Assembly: GCA_030272585.1 (NCBI GenBank)
Contig: BSYQ01000011.1
Coordinates: 2,418,001-2,482,000 of the forward strand
Reading direction: 5' to 3'
Length of the DNA stretch: 64,000 bases
From: Bryopsis sp. KO-2023
Lineage: Eukaryota; Chlorophyta; Ulvophyceae; Bryopsidales; Bryopsidaceae
Numbering within the stretch: position 1 is the stretch's first letter; every line of letters begins with the position of its first letter. The translations under genes were made by a program, and so were the position numbers. Shown here piece by piece: positions 20,840 to 31,800 of the stretch. The notes beneath the pieces are model-generated. The model saw nothing but the letters and a program-made list of their open reading frames with translations. It was not told where the DNA came from and made no database searches.

Positions 20840-23793
20840 CGAGGGCGTGGTCATCAACAAGCTGGATTCATCGCTTCAACCCTGACTGTTTGGGTGATCT
20901 GGGGGCAGGGTACTACCCCTGGCTCTTTGTTTTTTGTGAGGACTCAATGGATCCACTGAAACTTCATCACATCAAATATTATAAAATCCTTTCCTTTTTT
21001 TCCTGCCCTCTTTGCCCCCATCCCCGTCAAAAGCAATCCTCCCACTCTCACTGAATCTCAAGCATGGGTTGTGAACAATTTGAACGATGTAAGATTCGGC
21101 TTGTCCTAACTTCTTGTAACGACGTGCTATGAACGAGTCGAGTTGATATTAGCCAGAGAGGAAGGACTTCATACACACGGAAGCCAAAATCTCACAAACT
21201 TACAAAGACAGTTCTCTTTCCCAAGAACTCCCTTTTATCCCCCACGATCGAGTCCTTGGTTGCCCTTACAGAGTCCCAACTTCCTAACTGTCCACTAACC
21301 TCCGACACTCTTCTAACACTCCTGTAGAAAAGAAACGTTTGATTGGATAGGGAAATGATGAGGGGTGAGGAAAAGGGGATGCAAAAAGTGAACGGTTGCA
21401 AAAAAGGAATATGTAGTGCTACGGGGAAGGACAAAGCGATACATGTTGCTGTGGAAATATTTATATTTGGGAAGTTTGTGGTTGAAGATATTCTTGGAAG
21501 TCTTTTTTGTGTCCTAGTGTGTTCTACGCTTTGCTAACACAAAAGACAGCAGTCCGTCATTACAGGTCAGACTCAGACTCTGATCCGTTCTCGATTCTAC
21601 AACAATACTTCAATACCAAAAAAAACATGGGGAAAATTTGCGACAGTAGAATGATAAAGAATGCTTAGTCACAAGGATGGGGGGTGAAGGGTGGGAAATT
21701 CTATTTGCCATCTGTTGTTTCGACCTTTTCTTTTTTCAACCAGGACAATCAATTGATCGTCAGTGGCTTTTACAATCACTTTACAAACAACAGATATGCG
21801 AGAATATGGTCAATGGGACGTGTATTTAGACGGTCAAGAATGTTGCTGGCACTTGACAATTCCTGGCAGGTGGTTGAGGTACTTATGGCGACATCCAGGA
21901 ATTATTCCCTGAGGTTCTCGCTGATCCCACCCACCACTGATTTACGGGACCAGTTTTGTCTAACTCCTGTTGTGTGTTTTTGGAAGACCACCTTAAAGGG
22001 ACATATTGGTCCCCCGAATGATTAATTGGGTGTGGAACTGAACAGAAGTTTAGCCCAGTTAATCAGCAATTTGATTTGATTAGTTATCACGAATTCATCA
22101 ACTTCAGAGTTCGAAAGAAACAAACATTTTCTGTGATGTTGATGAAAAAAATCCCTTTCTTTCCAGAAAATCAATAAGAAGATATTTCCTTTCTCATACC
22201 CCTTAGTGACGTGGCCTCTCATCTGTCCTTGTGATAATTGCCTCCTTATTCTTATCTTAATTTTCTGATACTTTCTACAGTTGAGGATGACGCCTGCTGC
22301 ACACTTTGTAACCTCTGCCACAGTTGAGGTCGAGTCAGTAGTGACAGAGAGGTCGAGTGTGGCGATTGATTTCATTCGAAAATCATCAATCAGTGGATTA
22401 ATCAGTCAAGCATGGCTCCAGTGCCCGCCTGGGTGGCACCCCATTCGATGAAGGAATTTGTTCCGACATGATTTACAACATGGATGAACAAGGATGCAAA
22501 AAACCCGACGGATTCCTGGTTATATAGTGTCAACTTTTAATGACACTATCGATGCATTTGATGATTTCGTGGATATCTGCATGAGGGATGCAACATGCCT
22601 GTCATGAATTTTTCGCCAGATGGATTCATCTACAGACAAGTGCCAGCCCCAACAGAGCAAACACCTCCAGCATCCAAAGATCAGCAGCAACCAGAGAAAA
22701 AAAAAACGAGGTAACGTACGGTGCCATCCAACCCCAGTGAAGGTCGGGCCGTTCTCAGCAGCATTAAAATTCAAATCAAACCATCCACCATTCAATCGCT
22801 GTTTTTTGGCACATCATCGCTTGTTGCTTTTCCAGAAGTTCGTCTGTCACCCCCCCACCTAACTTGCATGGTCCCGTGTTCATCCTGTCGAAGGAAGGGG
22901 TTTACTGGGGGGTACAGCAGCCCATCAGATCGACCGGATTCCTCCTTATATTTCTCGTAACTCCTGAAACATCACCCCAAAACCTGACTCATGTTTTTAG
23001 GCCAAGGTCATTTCCATGAAAGAAAAATAGTGCAACGATGGGGTGACGGACCACCGATTTTTTTTAATGATCTCCATGTTGAATGGATAAGAAATCACTG
23101 GACATCTGAAACTAGCACAGTCATTTTAAAAATCAACCTAGACAACTACTGCACAAGATGTTGCTCGATACAAGACCCCCATGCTTGTGAAATGTACTGG
23201 AGACGTGTCAAACTGAAGCATGGGCAGAACCAAAAAAAATACCCATCAAATCCCCACACGCATTTACCAATGCAAAAAAAAACTCCCCACAGTCATAGCA
23301 AGGCCGCTGACGAACTAAGAAAAAGCATCCCTATCTTTTATCTAATTTCGGAACGCTTACCCATCAAATTCTGCATTTTAGCAGAATAACGAACTCAGGT
23401 GTTGTGCCTACCCTTGTATCCTTTAAGTTTCCCATTCCACAAATTTGGCTGACCGTCCCCTTGCTTGGAGGGGTCACCATACAACCTACAATTTTTCCCA
23501 TCCAGGAAAAAAAAAGAGAAAACCTAACTAATCGTCCCTCTGGCTTCACCAGACATTACACAGTTTAAAAAAACGAAACAGTGGAAAAGAGCATGACCTA
23601 CGTTATGGACATTTTCACATCAATTCGAGCATATTTTCTCTGTTGCACCCCCCACCCCCCCTCCCCTCTTTGCTTGTGAGGATAACGTCCGTTTAGGGCA
23701 TGCAGAATCCCTACATGGTTATTTGAGATTATCCATGGAGTCCTTTTCACAGATTTCTCCATCCTGGTTGAATTCTGTCTAGAAATCAGGGAC
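20840..23793. other. 3-kb region without a recognised gene
   Basis: Short frames on both strands lack family resemblance or consistent splicing. The only coding-like scrap is a possible DDE-transposase relic at 22456-22515. The stretch may hold the RGP copy 2 promoter and the 3' end of the J-protein transcript. Confidence 0.5.
22456..22515 (+). pseudogene. possible pogo/Tc1-like transposase relic
   Basis: One frame reads IYNMDEQGCKKPDG and then stops. A YNxDExG block is the first catalytic Asp region of pogo-type DDE transposases. Nothing else of a transposase is intact nearby and no terminal repeats were found, so this is only a hint. Confidence 0.2.
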
Positions 23794-24832
23794 TCACATG
23801 CCGATCCGAACTCCAGTTAGAATGAGAGGGACGCTTATCATCAGGCCGATCACTCGATTTGAAATTCTCGGACGATGGAAGCTTCCCCATTGATAGCCAC
23901 CACCGCCTGATCCAAACAATCGATTCAACAACCCCGAGTTTTGATATTTCCAGATATCAAAATTGGATTTAAAAAAAAAAAACAACCAGCGTCGCAGAGA
24001 AAACACAACTGGCAAAGCAAAGGCTGCTTTGTCGTCCTCTGATTTTCGTAATTCAGCAATTGACGCTTTTGCTAAAACTGAGATTGAAGGGTCTACCTCT
24101 GCTTCCATTTGGATTGTAGTTCTTGGGCACCCCATGGCTGCCTTCCCCTGCATATCCGAAAACCAACCAACAGGTGTCACTGAATCAAGAAAACTGACAG
24201 AGGCCCCTCCATCCAGGAGGGCAGAAACGATTTTGCTCAAAAACTACGGAAACTCCACCATATCTGCTGTTTACTATGGCAAAAAAAAAAACAGAAAACA
24301 ATAAACAGAAATGCACCGGTCCCACATATCATCCCTTCGTTGCTCAGCTTTTGGCTGAATTGCTGAACCATAATGGGCGTACCTTTGGAAAGGGCGGTGT
24401 ATGCCTCTGTGACTTCTTTGAACAATCTTTCCGCTTCGTGTTTTTGATTCGGTGGGCACACATCTGGGTGGAACTTCAAGCAGAGCCGCCTATATGCGGA
24501 GCGAATCTAACCAAAACGATTGCAACAAAAAAAAAGTATGTCTTCAGCAGGGAAGCAGATTTTTGGTACCACAGAGGGTATCGCCAAAAAACATCAAATG
24601 CTCTCTGTGCCTTCCCCCAAATCCAATCCATCATTGAAGTCAATCCCACGGATTTTTTTTCTTCTGAGAACCTACTAGGAAGTTGCTGGTCACTGATTGT
24701 AAGAAGGACTGACTCCCATTTTACACTGGTTATCCAACCACGAAAAACGGAGTGCTATATTTTGCGGGCTTTCCCCACCTCGTCTTTGCTGGCTCCGGGT
24801 GGAACGCCCAGAACCACGTGAGGGTATTTCAT
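23794..24832 (-). CDS. small J-domain protein with C-terminal membrane anchor
   Basis: Four exons close in phase: 24832-24779, 24506-24383, 24147-24097 and 23906-23794, giving 113 residues. The protein is little more than a J domain: MKYPHVVLGVPPGASKDE (exon 1), then IRSAYRRLCLKFHPDVCPP with the HPD motif that stimulates Hsp70 ATPase, then FKEVTEAYTALSK. A Gly/Asn linker (NYNPNGSRGGGGYQW) leads to one hydrophobic helix (VIGLMISVPLILTGV) two residues before the stop. This predicts a tail-anchored protein with the J domain facing the cytosol, or the matrix or stroma side if imported. It would recruit Hsp70 to a membrane. The terminal ATGTGAGT also looks like a splice donor, so a further exon is possible. 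The target membrane cannot be read from sequence. Confidence 0.78.
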
Positions 24833-25498
24833 TCACAACACGATTTCCCCACCATCCACCTTGGGATGATGAATTCGTCGGTCGCCAAATGTGAGAGGAA
24901 TCCTGTTTTGTTTGTGGTTGCATGTTTAGTTTCGGGGCTCAGCGTTTGGCTTGGCAGTTTCCTGCTGCTCTGTTTTCTGACCTGTAACATCATTACGTTA
25001 CGTTACTCCGTGACGAATACTGAGGGGCTCCCCTTGCTTTCCTTGAACTGTAACACACTACACCTCTGCTTATTGGCTTGCTGAGTGTGTGTGTGTGTGT
25101 CAATTTCAGGACCAACGTTTTGTTTGGTTAGAGCAGGACTTTGCTTTGCTGAAAGGAAAAAAAAGACTTCAAATGTAATACAATGATGCTCCCCATGCTG
25201 CCCCTCCGCCTTCGCCAAAGACTTATGAAAGACTTGATGCTAGTTCCCATAAAATCTCTGTGACCATTCTGCTCTAGAATCTGTCCAGGAAAAACATCCC
25301 CCGTAATCCAAATTATTCGGCTATCAACCCATTCCCACCCGCGCTGCTCAATCCTCAAAGATCTAAAATCACCAAGAGGACATCAATTCTACTAAACACT
25401 GTGACACTTTCTTTTCTCTTCTGGCACTCCATGCAAAATTGTACAATTAATTGAAGTCGCTCCGGTTCATCCCTCCTCCACCCCCCCCCACCCCCACA
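24833..25498. other. intergenic region
   Basis: Lies between the J-protein start and the sulfotransferase 3' end. It contains a short GT run (about 25084-25100); no exon recognised. Confidence 0.5.
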
Positions 25499-27622
25499 TC
25501 AACAAGACAAGGGAAACCTGAACACATCAAAGTCCCCACGATAATACTGCGATATCCCATCGATGCAAACCCCCTCGTTTTGCACAAACTTTTGTAGATG
25601 CCCGCTGGAATGATTTTTTGGGGAACGCACAACGGAATCCTCCACAGTTTCTCCTCCTGCATCATCCCGGTGTTTCAGCAAAGGACCTTTTTGCTGCCAT
25701 CCCAGAGTCCCAGACAACTCAGCAAGTCCAGGATTTCGAAGTCGGTTGAGATGACCCAACAAGGTGTCAAAATCCTGCTGCAAGTTTTCGTAGCGCAGGA
25801 TGAAATCGACGGCCAGATTTCCATCCCTAGTGGTGGTGCAACGGTGTTGGGGCTCCACATGGTAGAAATCATGAATGCTATCGTGCCCTTGGTTACATTG
25901 GAACACTCGATCCTGGCGCCCTGGATGTGGCCAGGGAAATCAGTTTTACGGATTCGCTTGTCCCATCTTGTTTGTTTTTTTGCTTCGATGTTGTTACTTT
26001 CATTTCCCCAAGGAAAAAATCAAATCAGAAAGCACTGCTCACCGATAACAAAAGGATCTTTGCAGAAAGCGGAAAATGGAGGGTCTGAGCATGGACCATT
26101 TCTTTTTTCCGATGGCCGTAATCCTAACATGTAGTCATATGCACTCCCTGCCCTCGAAAAAGGATTCCTGGCCAAAAAAAAACAAAAAAAAACAACACGC
26201 GACCGCAAATTCAATTTGATTTTATCAGGGAGCCCACAACAACACGATCAGCAAGTAAGATTTCAAACCGGCCAAAGCAACCACAGACAAAACATCATTT
26301 GATCGAACTTCTCGAGGGTATGATCTGGAAAACTGTTGGAACTGGCAGATATATATGTATATCCCATATTGCATCTGTACATATTCTTTTTTTTTGTAAC
26401 ACATACCTTGAAATTGTGAAGACAAAGTAGTTTTCCCAAGCAAGTGCTGCCTTTTCCCGTGTGTTGCTGTGCTCAGTATGTCCCAAAACTCTCAAGCAAC
26501 TGGTGTGGTTTTTGTTAGCATCGCTGCAGAGTCCCCCGAAGAAGAGAAAAATGCTGGTACCTAAAACACCACCACGCATCTTCTCAAACCTATCTAATCC
26601 AGAAAAAAAAGGACAAAAAAACAAAAAATACTTTTTCGAAGCCTTTATTGAGGTTCTTTTTGTAAAATCACTGTTTGGGAGGGGGGGGGCACCTCCTCAC
26701 CTGCAGTCTTGGGGTTTTTTACAAATATGAATTTGTAGGCCTCATTAACAAGGGCAGTGCATGAGGATGACAGCGGCGGCCCTGGCTGTGGAGTCGGTCT
26801 TCTCAAAAACACCAGTTCATCGCTCAACCATGCCGAAAACTTATTCAAGACTTGACTGGCATCCGGGGTGTACCTTTGAGAAACAGCCAAGCTTTCAATA
26901 GCAACAAAACACAGCACCAGTTTTGGATTAAGGTGTAATCTTCTTTCAAGTTTTCTTTTTGTATGGTAAATAGAAACCACGGTAAAGGGGGGGGGTGACC
27001 ACCGAGATGAGAAAATATTGGGCCTGTATCATTACCAATACGCCCGCTGATGGCTAAGGAAAAAACAGAAATATGAAAGAGTTGGAAATCGGTGCCAACC
27101 ACAGGATCTCTTCCCAAAATCAACAATGCATTACAACGATTGCATACCTCACTCCCAAAAAAACAATGATTTTGACGGCACCATTCCAGAGGACGACTCA
27201 CCAATATCGAATCGGTGGCAGGCCTTGTTTTTTTACTTTCCCAAACACAGATCCTGAAGATAGTACGAGCTCTTGCGCGTCTGTCGCACAGCCCCGCACA
27301 TCATGGGCTTCGTTCCTGGAATCAGTCTCGCCGCCTGTCAAATTTTGGCACAACGAGCATGCACTTGAGAACCCGCCCAACTATTCAAGTGCCATCCAGC
27401 GAGAAAAGAGCGCAGTCGAGAACACCACGGCTGTGGTTCCGAACCTGATGGACTCGCTGGTAACACAGTTGTCTGCCCGTTGAGGCGGAAACGATGTCGA
27501 ATCCCAGTGAAGGCAGAATCCCGATCGATTCTGCAAACCGTACCCAACCAAAATCCCAAGCCCAACGTCGACAAGGAATAGACCACAAACCGGCATGCGC
27601 TGGTAGAACTCCCCATCATCAT
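25499..27622 (-). CDS. type II Golgi sulfotransferase (sulfotransferase family 2)
   Basis: Six exons close in phase: 27622-27445, 27334-27202, 26873-26701, 26560-26407, 26167-26043 and 25920-25499, giving 394 residues. Exon 1 starts MMMGSSTSACR and runs into one membrane segment (FVVYSLSTLGLGFWLGTV), the short-tail plus signal-anchor layout of Golgi enzymes. The PAPS-binding 5'-phosphosulfate loop is FIFVKNPKTAGTSIF, formed across the exon 3/4 junction at about residues 153-167. The 3'-phosphate site is RNPFSRAGSAYDYM at about 213. VDFILRYENLQQDF near the C-terminus fits the family's closing block. It should transfer sulfate from PAPS to a hydroxyl of a polysaccharide or glycoprotein glycan in the Golgi lumen. 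The acceptor cannot be told. Start chosen because earlier ATGs are absent and this one gives the expected topology. Confidence 0.85.
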
Positions 27623-28831
27623 GGGCAAGGTCCCTGGTGCAATCGCTGGAATCACAATGCACGCGACGACGATCGCGGGGTGGGTGGAAAAGACTGTTCT
27701 TGGGAACCTCGCGGTCGACAATTCTTTGCTCTTGACGTCTATGATGGACAAGATGCTCCTGACGCGCGTTCAAATAAACGCATCTTCGAAACTTCAACGC
27801 AATGATTCGTGTGTCCTGCGAATAAATGAAACCCATGGTCGTGGTGGGTTTCTCGGCGGCTCCTGCTCTTGTGGGAAAACGAGCACTTGTTTCTTGAAAG
27901 AGGAACATGCTCCAGCGTATGAAAACATGCCCGTTTCCTGTCGATTTTCTCAAGTGGTGAAGCCTGCCGTTCTCTGCCAGTTTTCACTGGTTGCCGTCGA
28001 TGGGAGGGGTCGTTTAAGAATCTTCAACAAGCATCCAAAAATCAAGCTTACAGATATAACCGTTTCACCCAGAGTTTTTTGTCGACAGAAAAAGACTCGT
28101 TCCAGCTCCATGACAGGCCTCTCTCCGTATCGCTCCACACTGCTGAAAGCATCTATCAACAGGACCTAACAGGACCTGCGCAGACGAGCAGGCACGAGGA
28201 ATGTGTGGCCTTGCATCTTGGGTCGATCAGTGGAGTCCACTGGCGGACAGTTCCCACGTGGGGAAACTCAGGTCGTACAAGCTGCGCAGAAACATCCCAA
28301 ACAATGCGGGCTTGATTTGTGCAGCAAGCAGATCACCCGTCGCTGCTCCAGTCGATCCGTGTTGTGCCGAAGCGCCGCAGCCCAATAATCGAACGGAAGT
28401 CGCAGGTAGTTCGAAAAACTGGTGCGCCCATGAGCGATCCTGGCGAAATAAAAAAAGGAAAAAAATTGCACCGAAGAAGTACTGTTCAGTTGGAAGCGAG
28501 AGAAAAAAAAACGCTGCCCCTCTTCTCAGTTTTTTTCTTCTTTTGATTGTAATCTGTTTTCTTCCGTCGATCGGTCCGCGGGTACTGGAGGTGTGTCTTC
28601 AATGTTTTGAGATCAGATGCGGGCGTCCCCTTACTCGCCGTTGCTCCTCCAACAAAAGCGTCGTCGCTTACCCAAATCACGCGCGCTCCCGCAGCTTTGG
28701 CCGCCACTCTGGCGCAGATATTATGTGTCGTCTTTGACTCGTTTCAGTGGTGCCTCCAGAAATAGAGTAACCTTCCGTTTTTATTCCTCTCCGTTAACGG
28801 GTATTGGTCGTGGTTTGCGCAGGCTGTTACG
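27623..28831. promoter_or_regulatory. divergent upstream region of sulfotransferase and Pmp-like genes
   Basis: About 1.2 kb separate the two divergent start codons. Open frames on the plus strand (27621-28169, 28201-28737) have no family resemblance, and the first overlaps the sulfotransferase start. No specific element recognised. Confidence 0.45.
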
Positions 28832-31800
28832 ATGCACTCAGCGGTTGCGACCTCTAGCGGCGGCCTAGGGGTTGGACGTCCGCTTGTCATCCGGTTATTG
28901 CACGTGTGTGTCGCTCTTTCCTTGGTTGTTTACGCTCATGGGGAGGGTGCCACTTACTCCAGCTGCAGGTGGGAGGAAAAAATCTCACTGTTGAACGCAT
29001 CGCAGACCTGTTAGGAGTCATCCGGTGGTGGTCGTCGGTTGGAGAGCGACGTTTCTTTCTTTCTTTTTTTTTTTCAAACTAAATTCATACGTTTTCGCCC
29101 TCGAGTTGACGGTGCCAATCTTTCTCCTTATCGCGAGGCTGGTGGTGCCACGGCTTTCTCCGAGTGCTTTCTTTCTCACTTGCTCCGAGTGCGGTGAGTT
29201 GCGATAACGGCTGCAAGCAAATCACAAGATCGTTGATCGTTGCGTTCATTACGGCTCAGGGTTACAATCAACGGCTCGAATGCGGCAACAACGAGGGGCA
29301 AAATCGAGAGGAACGAGGCTAGCGTGCATGCATTGGTCGAGTGTGGAGGGGTTGTGCTGCATGATAACACCACAATCGTGGCAGGAGATATCCAGCCCAT
29401 CCCCATCGATGGCACCCCCTTGAGTTTGTTCGCTAAAGTGGGAGATAACGTTTACTCAATTCTGAGCATAGACGGCCATGGCGGCGAAGAGATTTTCGAA
29501 TTGAGGGAATCATCTTTCACAAATTTGCCCATCTTGGATAGCACCACCCGGGCTCCCTTGGTCATCTCACAGTCCAAAGTGAAGATCACCAATGCAAAAT
29601 TTGAAAACAACATGGGGGGATTCGAGTCTGGTGGGGTGTATTTGCAAAAGTCTGTGAGCACGGGTGCCGGAATAGAAGATAACCCAGAGCTTGGGGGAAA
29701 TTCTGTGGTGATCTCCGGGACGGTTTTCTCTTCAAACCAGGGCACGGTGGCTGGAGCCATCGCCAGTGAGGATTATCCTGAACTGACGGTGAAAGACTGC
29801 CAATTCTTTTCCAACGGTGCCTCCGCGATAAAGGTCATTGGGACTGACAAGGTGAAATTGGCTGTCGAGGGTTCGGTTTTCGAAGGTGCCAAAAAAGATT
29901 CTCTCCCCAAGTTTACGTCGATTTCTGGCGAAAGTCCTGGGTCTGTGAGAATCAAGGGCTGCTCTTTTCTCAGAAACGATAACAAGAAAGGTGGAGCCTT
30001 GACTTGGGCAAACGAACCAAGCGACGAAATCGTGAATCTCGATTTGGAGGACTGTCAGTTTGAGGAGAATTCATCCGAAGGCAGTGGAGGTGCTCTGTCT
30101 GCTGGGAAAAACGTGGCGTTGTCCATAAGGGGCTCATCGTTCAAGAAAAACATGGCATCTTTGTATGGTGGTGCAGTCGAATTTGCTGGGCATCCTTTGA
30201 TCCAGATATTTGACAGCTCTTTTCAAAACAATGTCGGGGGGTTTGAAGGTGGGGCCATCCACTTGGTGGACAGCGGCGCAGCTGGGCTGAGTTTGGAGAA
30301 GGTGGATTTTATCGACAATGAAAGCACCTCTGGCCCTGGGGGTGCAATTTTGATGCAATCTGGAAACATCACCATGACTGGGGGGTCCATGCAAGGAAAC
30401 AAAGCCACTGACAAAGGGGGGGCTCTGGCTGTTCAAACAGCTGACACAATCAGGTTCAGTGGGGTTGTGTTCAAGGGAAATTCTGTCTCGAAGGACCTGC
30501 ATGCATCCGGTGGGGCGATTCATGCTGTCGAAGTTTCACAAGTCATCATTACCAAGTGTCGTTTCGAAAGCAATGCAGCTGGAACAGCAGAGTGTCAGGT
30601 GAGGGTCAACATGGATAATCACTGTTAGGTTTTTAAACTTTAATTCCATCGATTTTGGGTGTTTCTTCTTGACTCATGGTTGGGAAGAATTTATTTGTTC
30701 TGTGTTTTCTTGAGGAGCAGCTCAATTTGGCTTTTTCGATTTCCCCTTGTAGTTTGGATCACCATGAATGCAACTTTTTGTCTTTTTCTGGGGGTGGAAA
30801 GAATTTGCTCGGCCACTGTGTCGAGTAAATCAAAAACAGATAACGTTAATCGAAGCCAAGAAAAGTCACCCCCAAATAACTGTTTCTTTCTTTTTTGGTG
30901 GGGGGGGGGGGGGGGCGGATTGCATGTGACTGACACTGGACATGTCCCTTTCGCACTTCATTTTGGTACTTATGTATGTACGTTGCAGGGTAACACAGAC
31001 GAAGAGGGTGGAGGGGCGATGTTCGTCACCGGGAAATCGGATGCTAGCACCGTCTCCGTGGATAATTCGCAGTTTTCCAAGAACGTGGGGCAATTGGGGG
31101 GCGCTCTGTTCTTTGCAAAGCTTGCCTCAGCGACGATAATGGATGCAACGTTCGAAGGAAATCAAGCTGACAGGGGGGGGTCCATCAGAGTGGACACCGT
31201 CGCCGATTTTGACATGCAGAGGAGTATCGTGAATGATAACAAAGCGTGTGGCTGGGATGGGGGGGCGCTTTACGCAGGAGGGAAAGGATCCAGTTTCAAA
31301 ATCTCTGGGTCGACATTCAAACGCAACGCTGCACCTGCCGATGATGGAGGAGTCGCAAAGATCGAAAATGTAAGGAAAAAAAACGAAGCGAAAAAAAAAC
31401 CTCGGGACCAATTTTCCTGATAATGAGCAGAATTTTGAAGCTTGGTTTTAAGTCGGTTATCTCCTGTGAAGAGGAGAAAAAATTGAAAAATTATTAAGAA
31501 TGTGTCGGATGTGTGGAGGAGGAGAACCACTGGTTGAAACTCAAAGCTTGAAACTCATTTGTGTTGCTGCTTGAATCTGTTCGAAACCTTATGCTTTGGA
31601 TTTGGGAGGAGGGGGGGGGGGGTGGTTTGGCAGAGCCGGCTTGTCTGCACGTTAATTTAATTTTAAAACCTTTTTTCCGACCCCCCACCCCTGCTACGAT
31701 GCAGTACGAGAGTATTTCGGTGCATGAATCCATCTTTGAAGAAAACACAGCCAAAGGGTCTGGTGGCGCCGTCCACATTGCAGAAGCCACCAGCTTGAAG

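Noticed and set aside
27381-28169. Long frames on both strands overlapping the sulfotransferase first exon (plus 27621-28169, minus 27381-27953)
   Set aside because: No family resemblance; the type II sulfotransferase exon explains the coding signal with matching splice phases.
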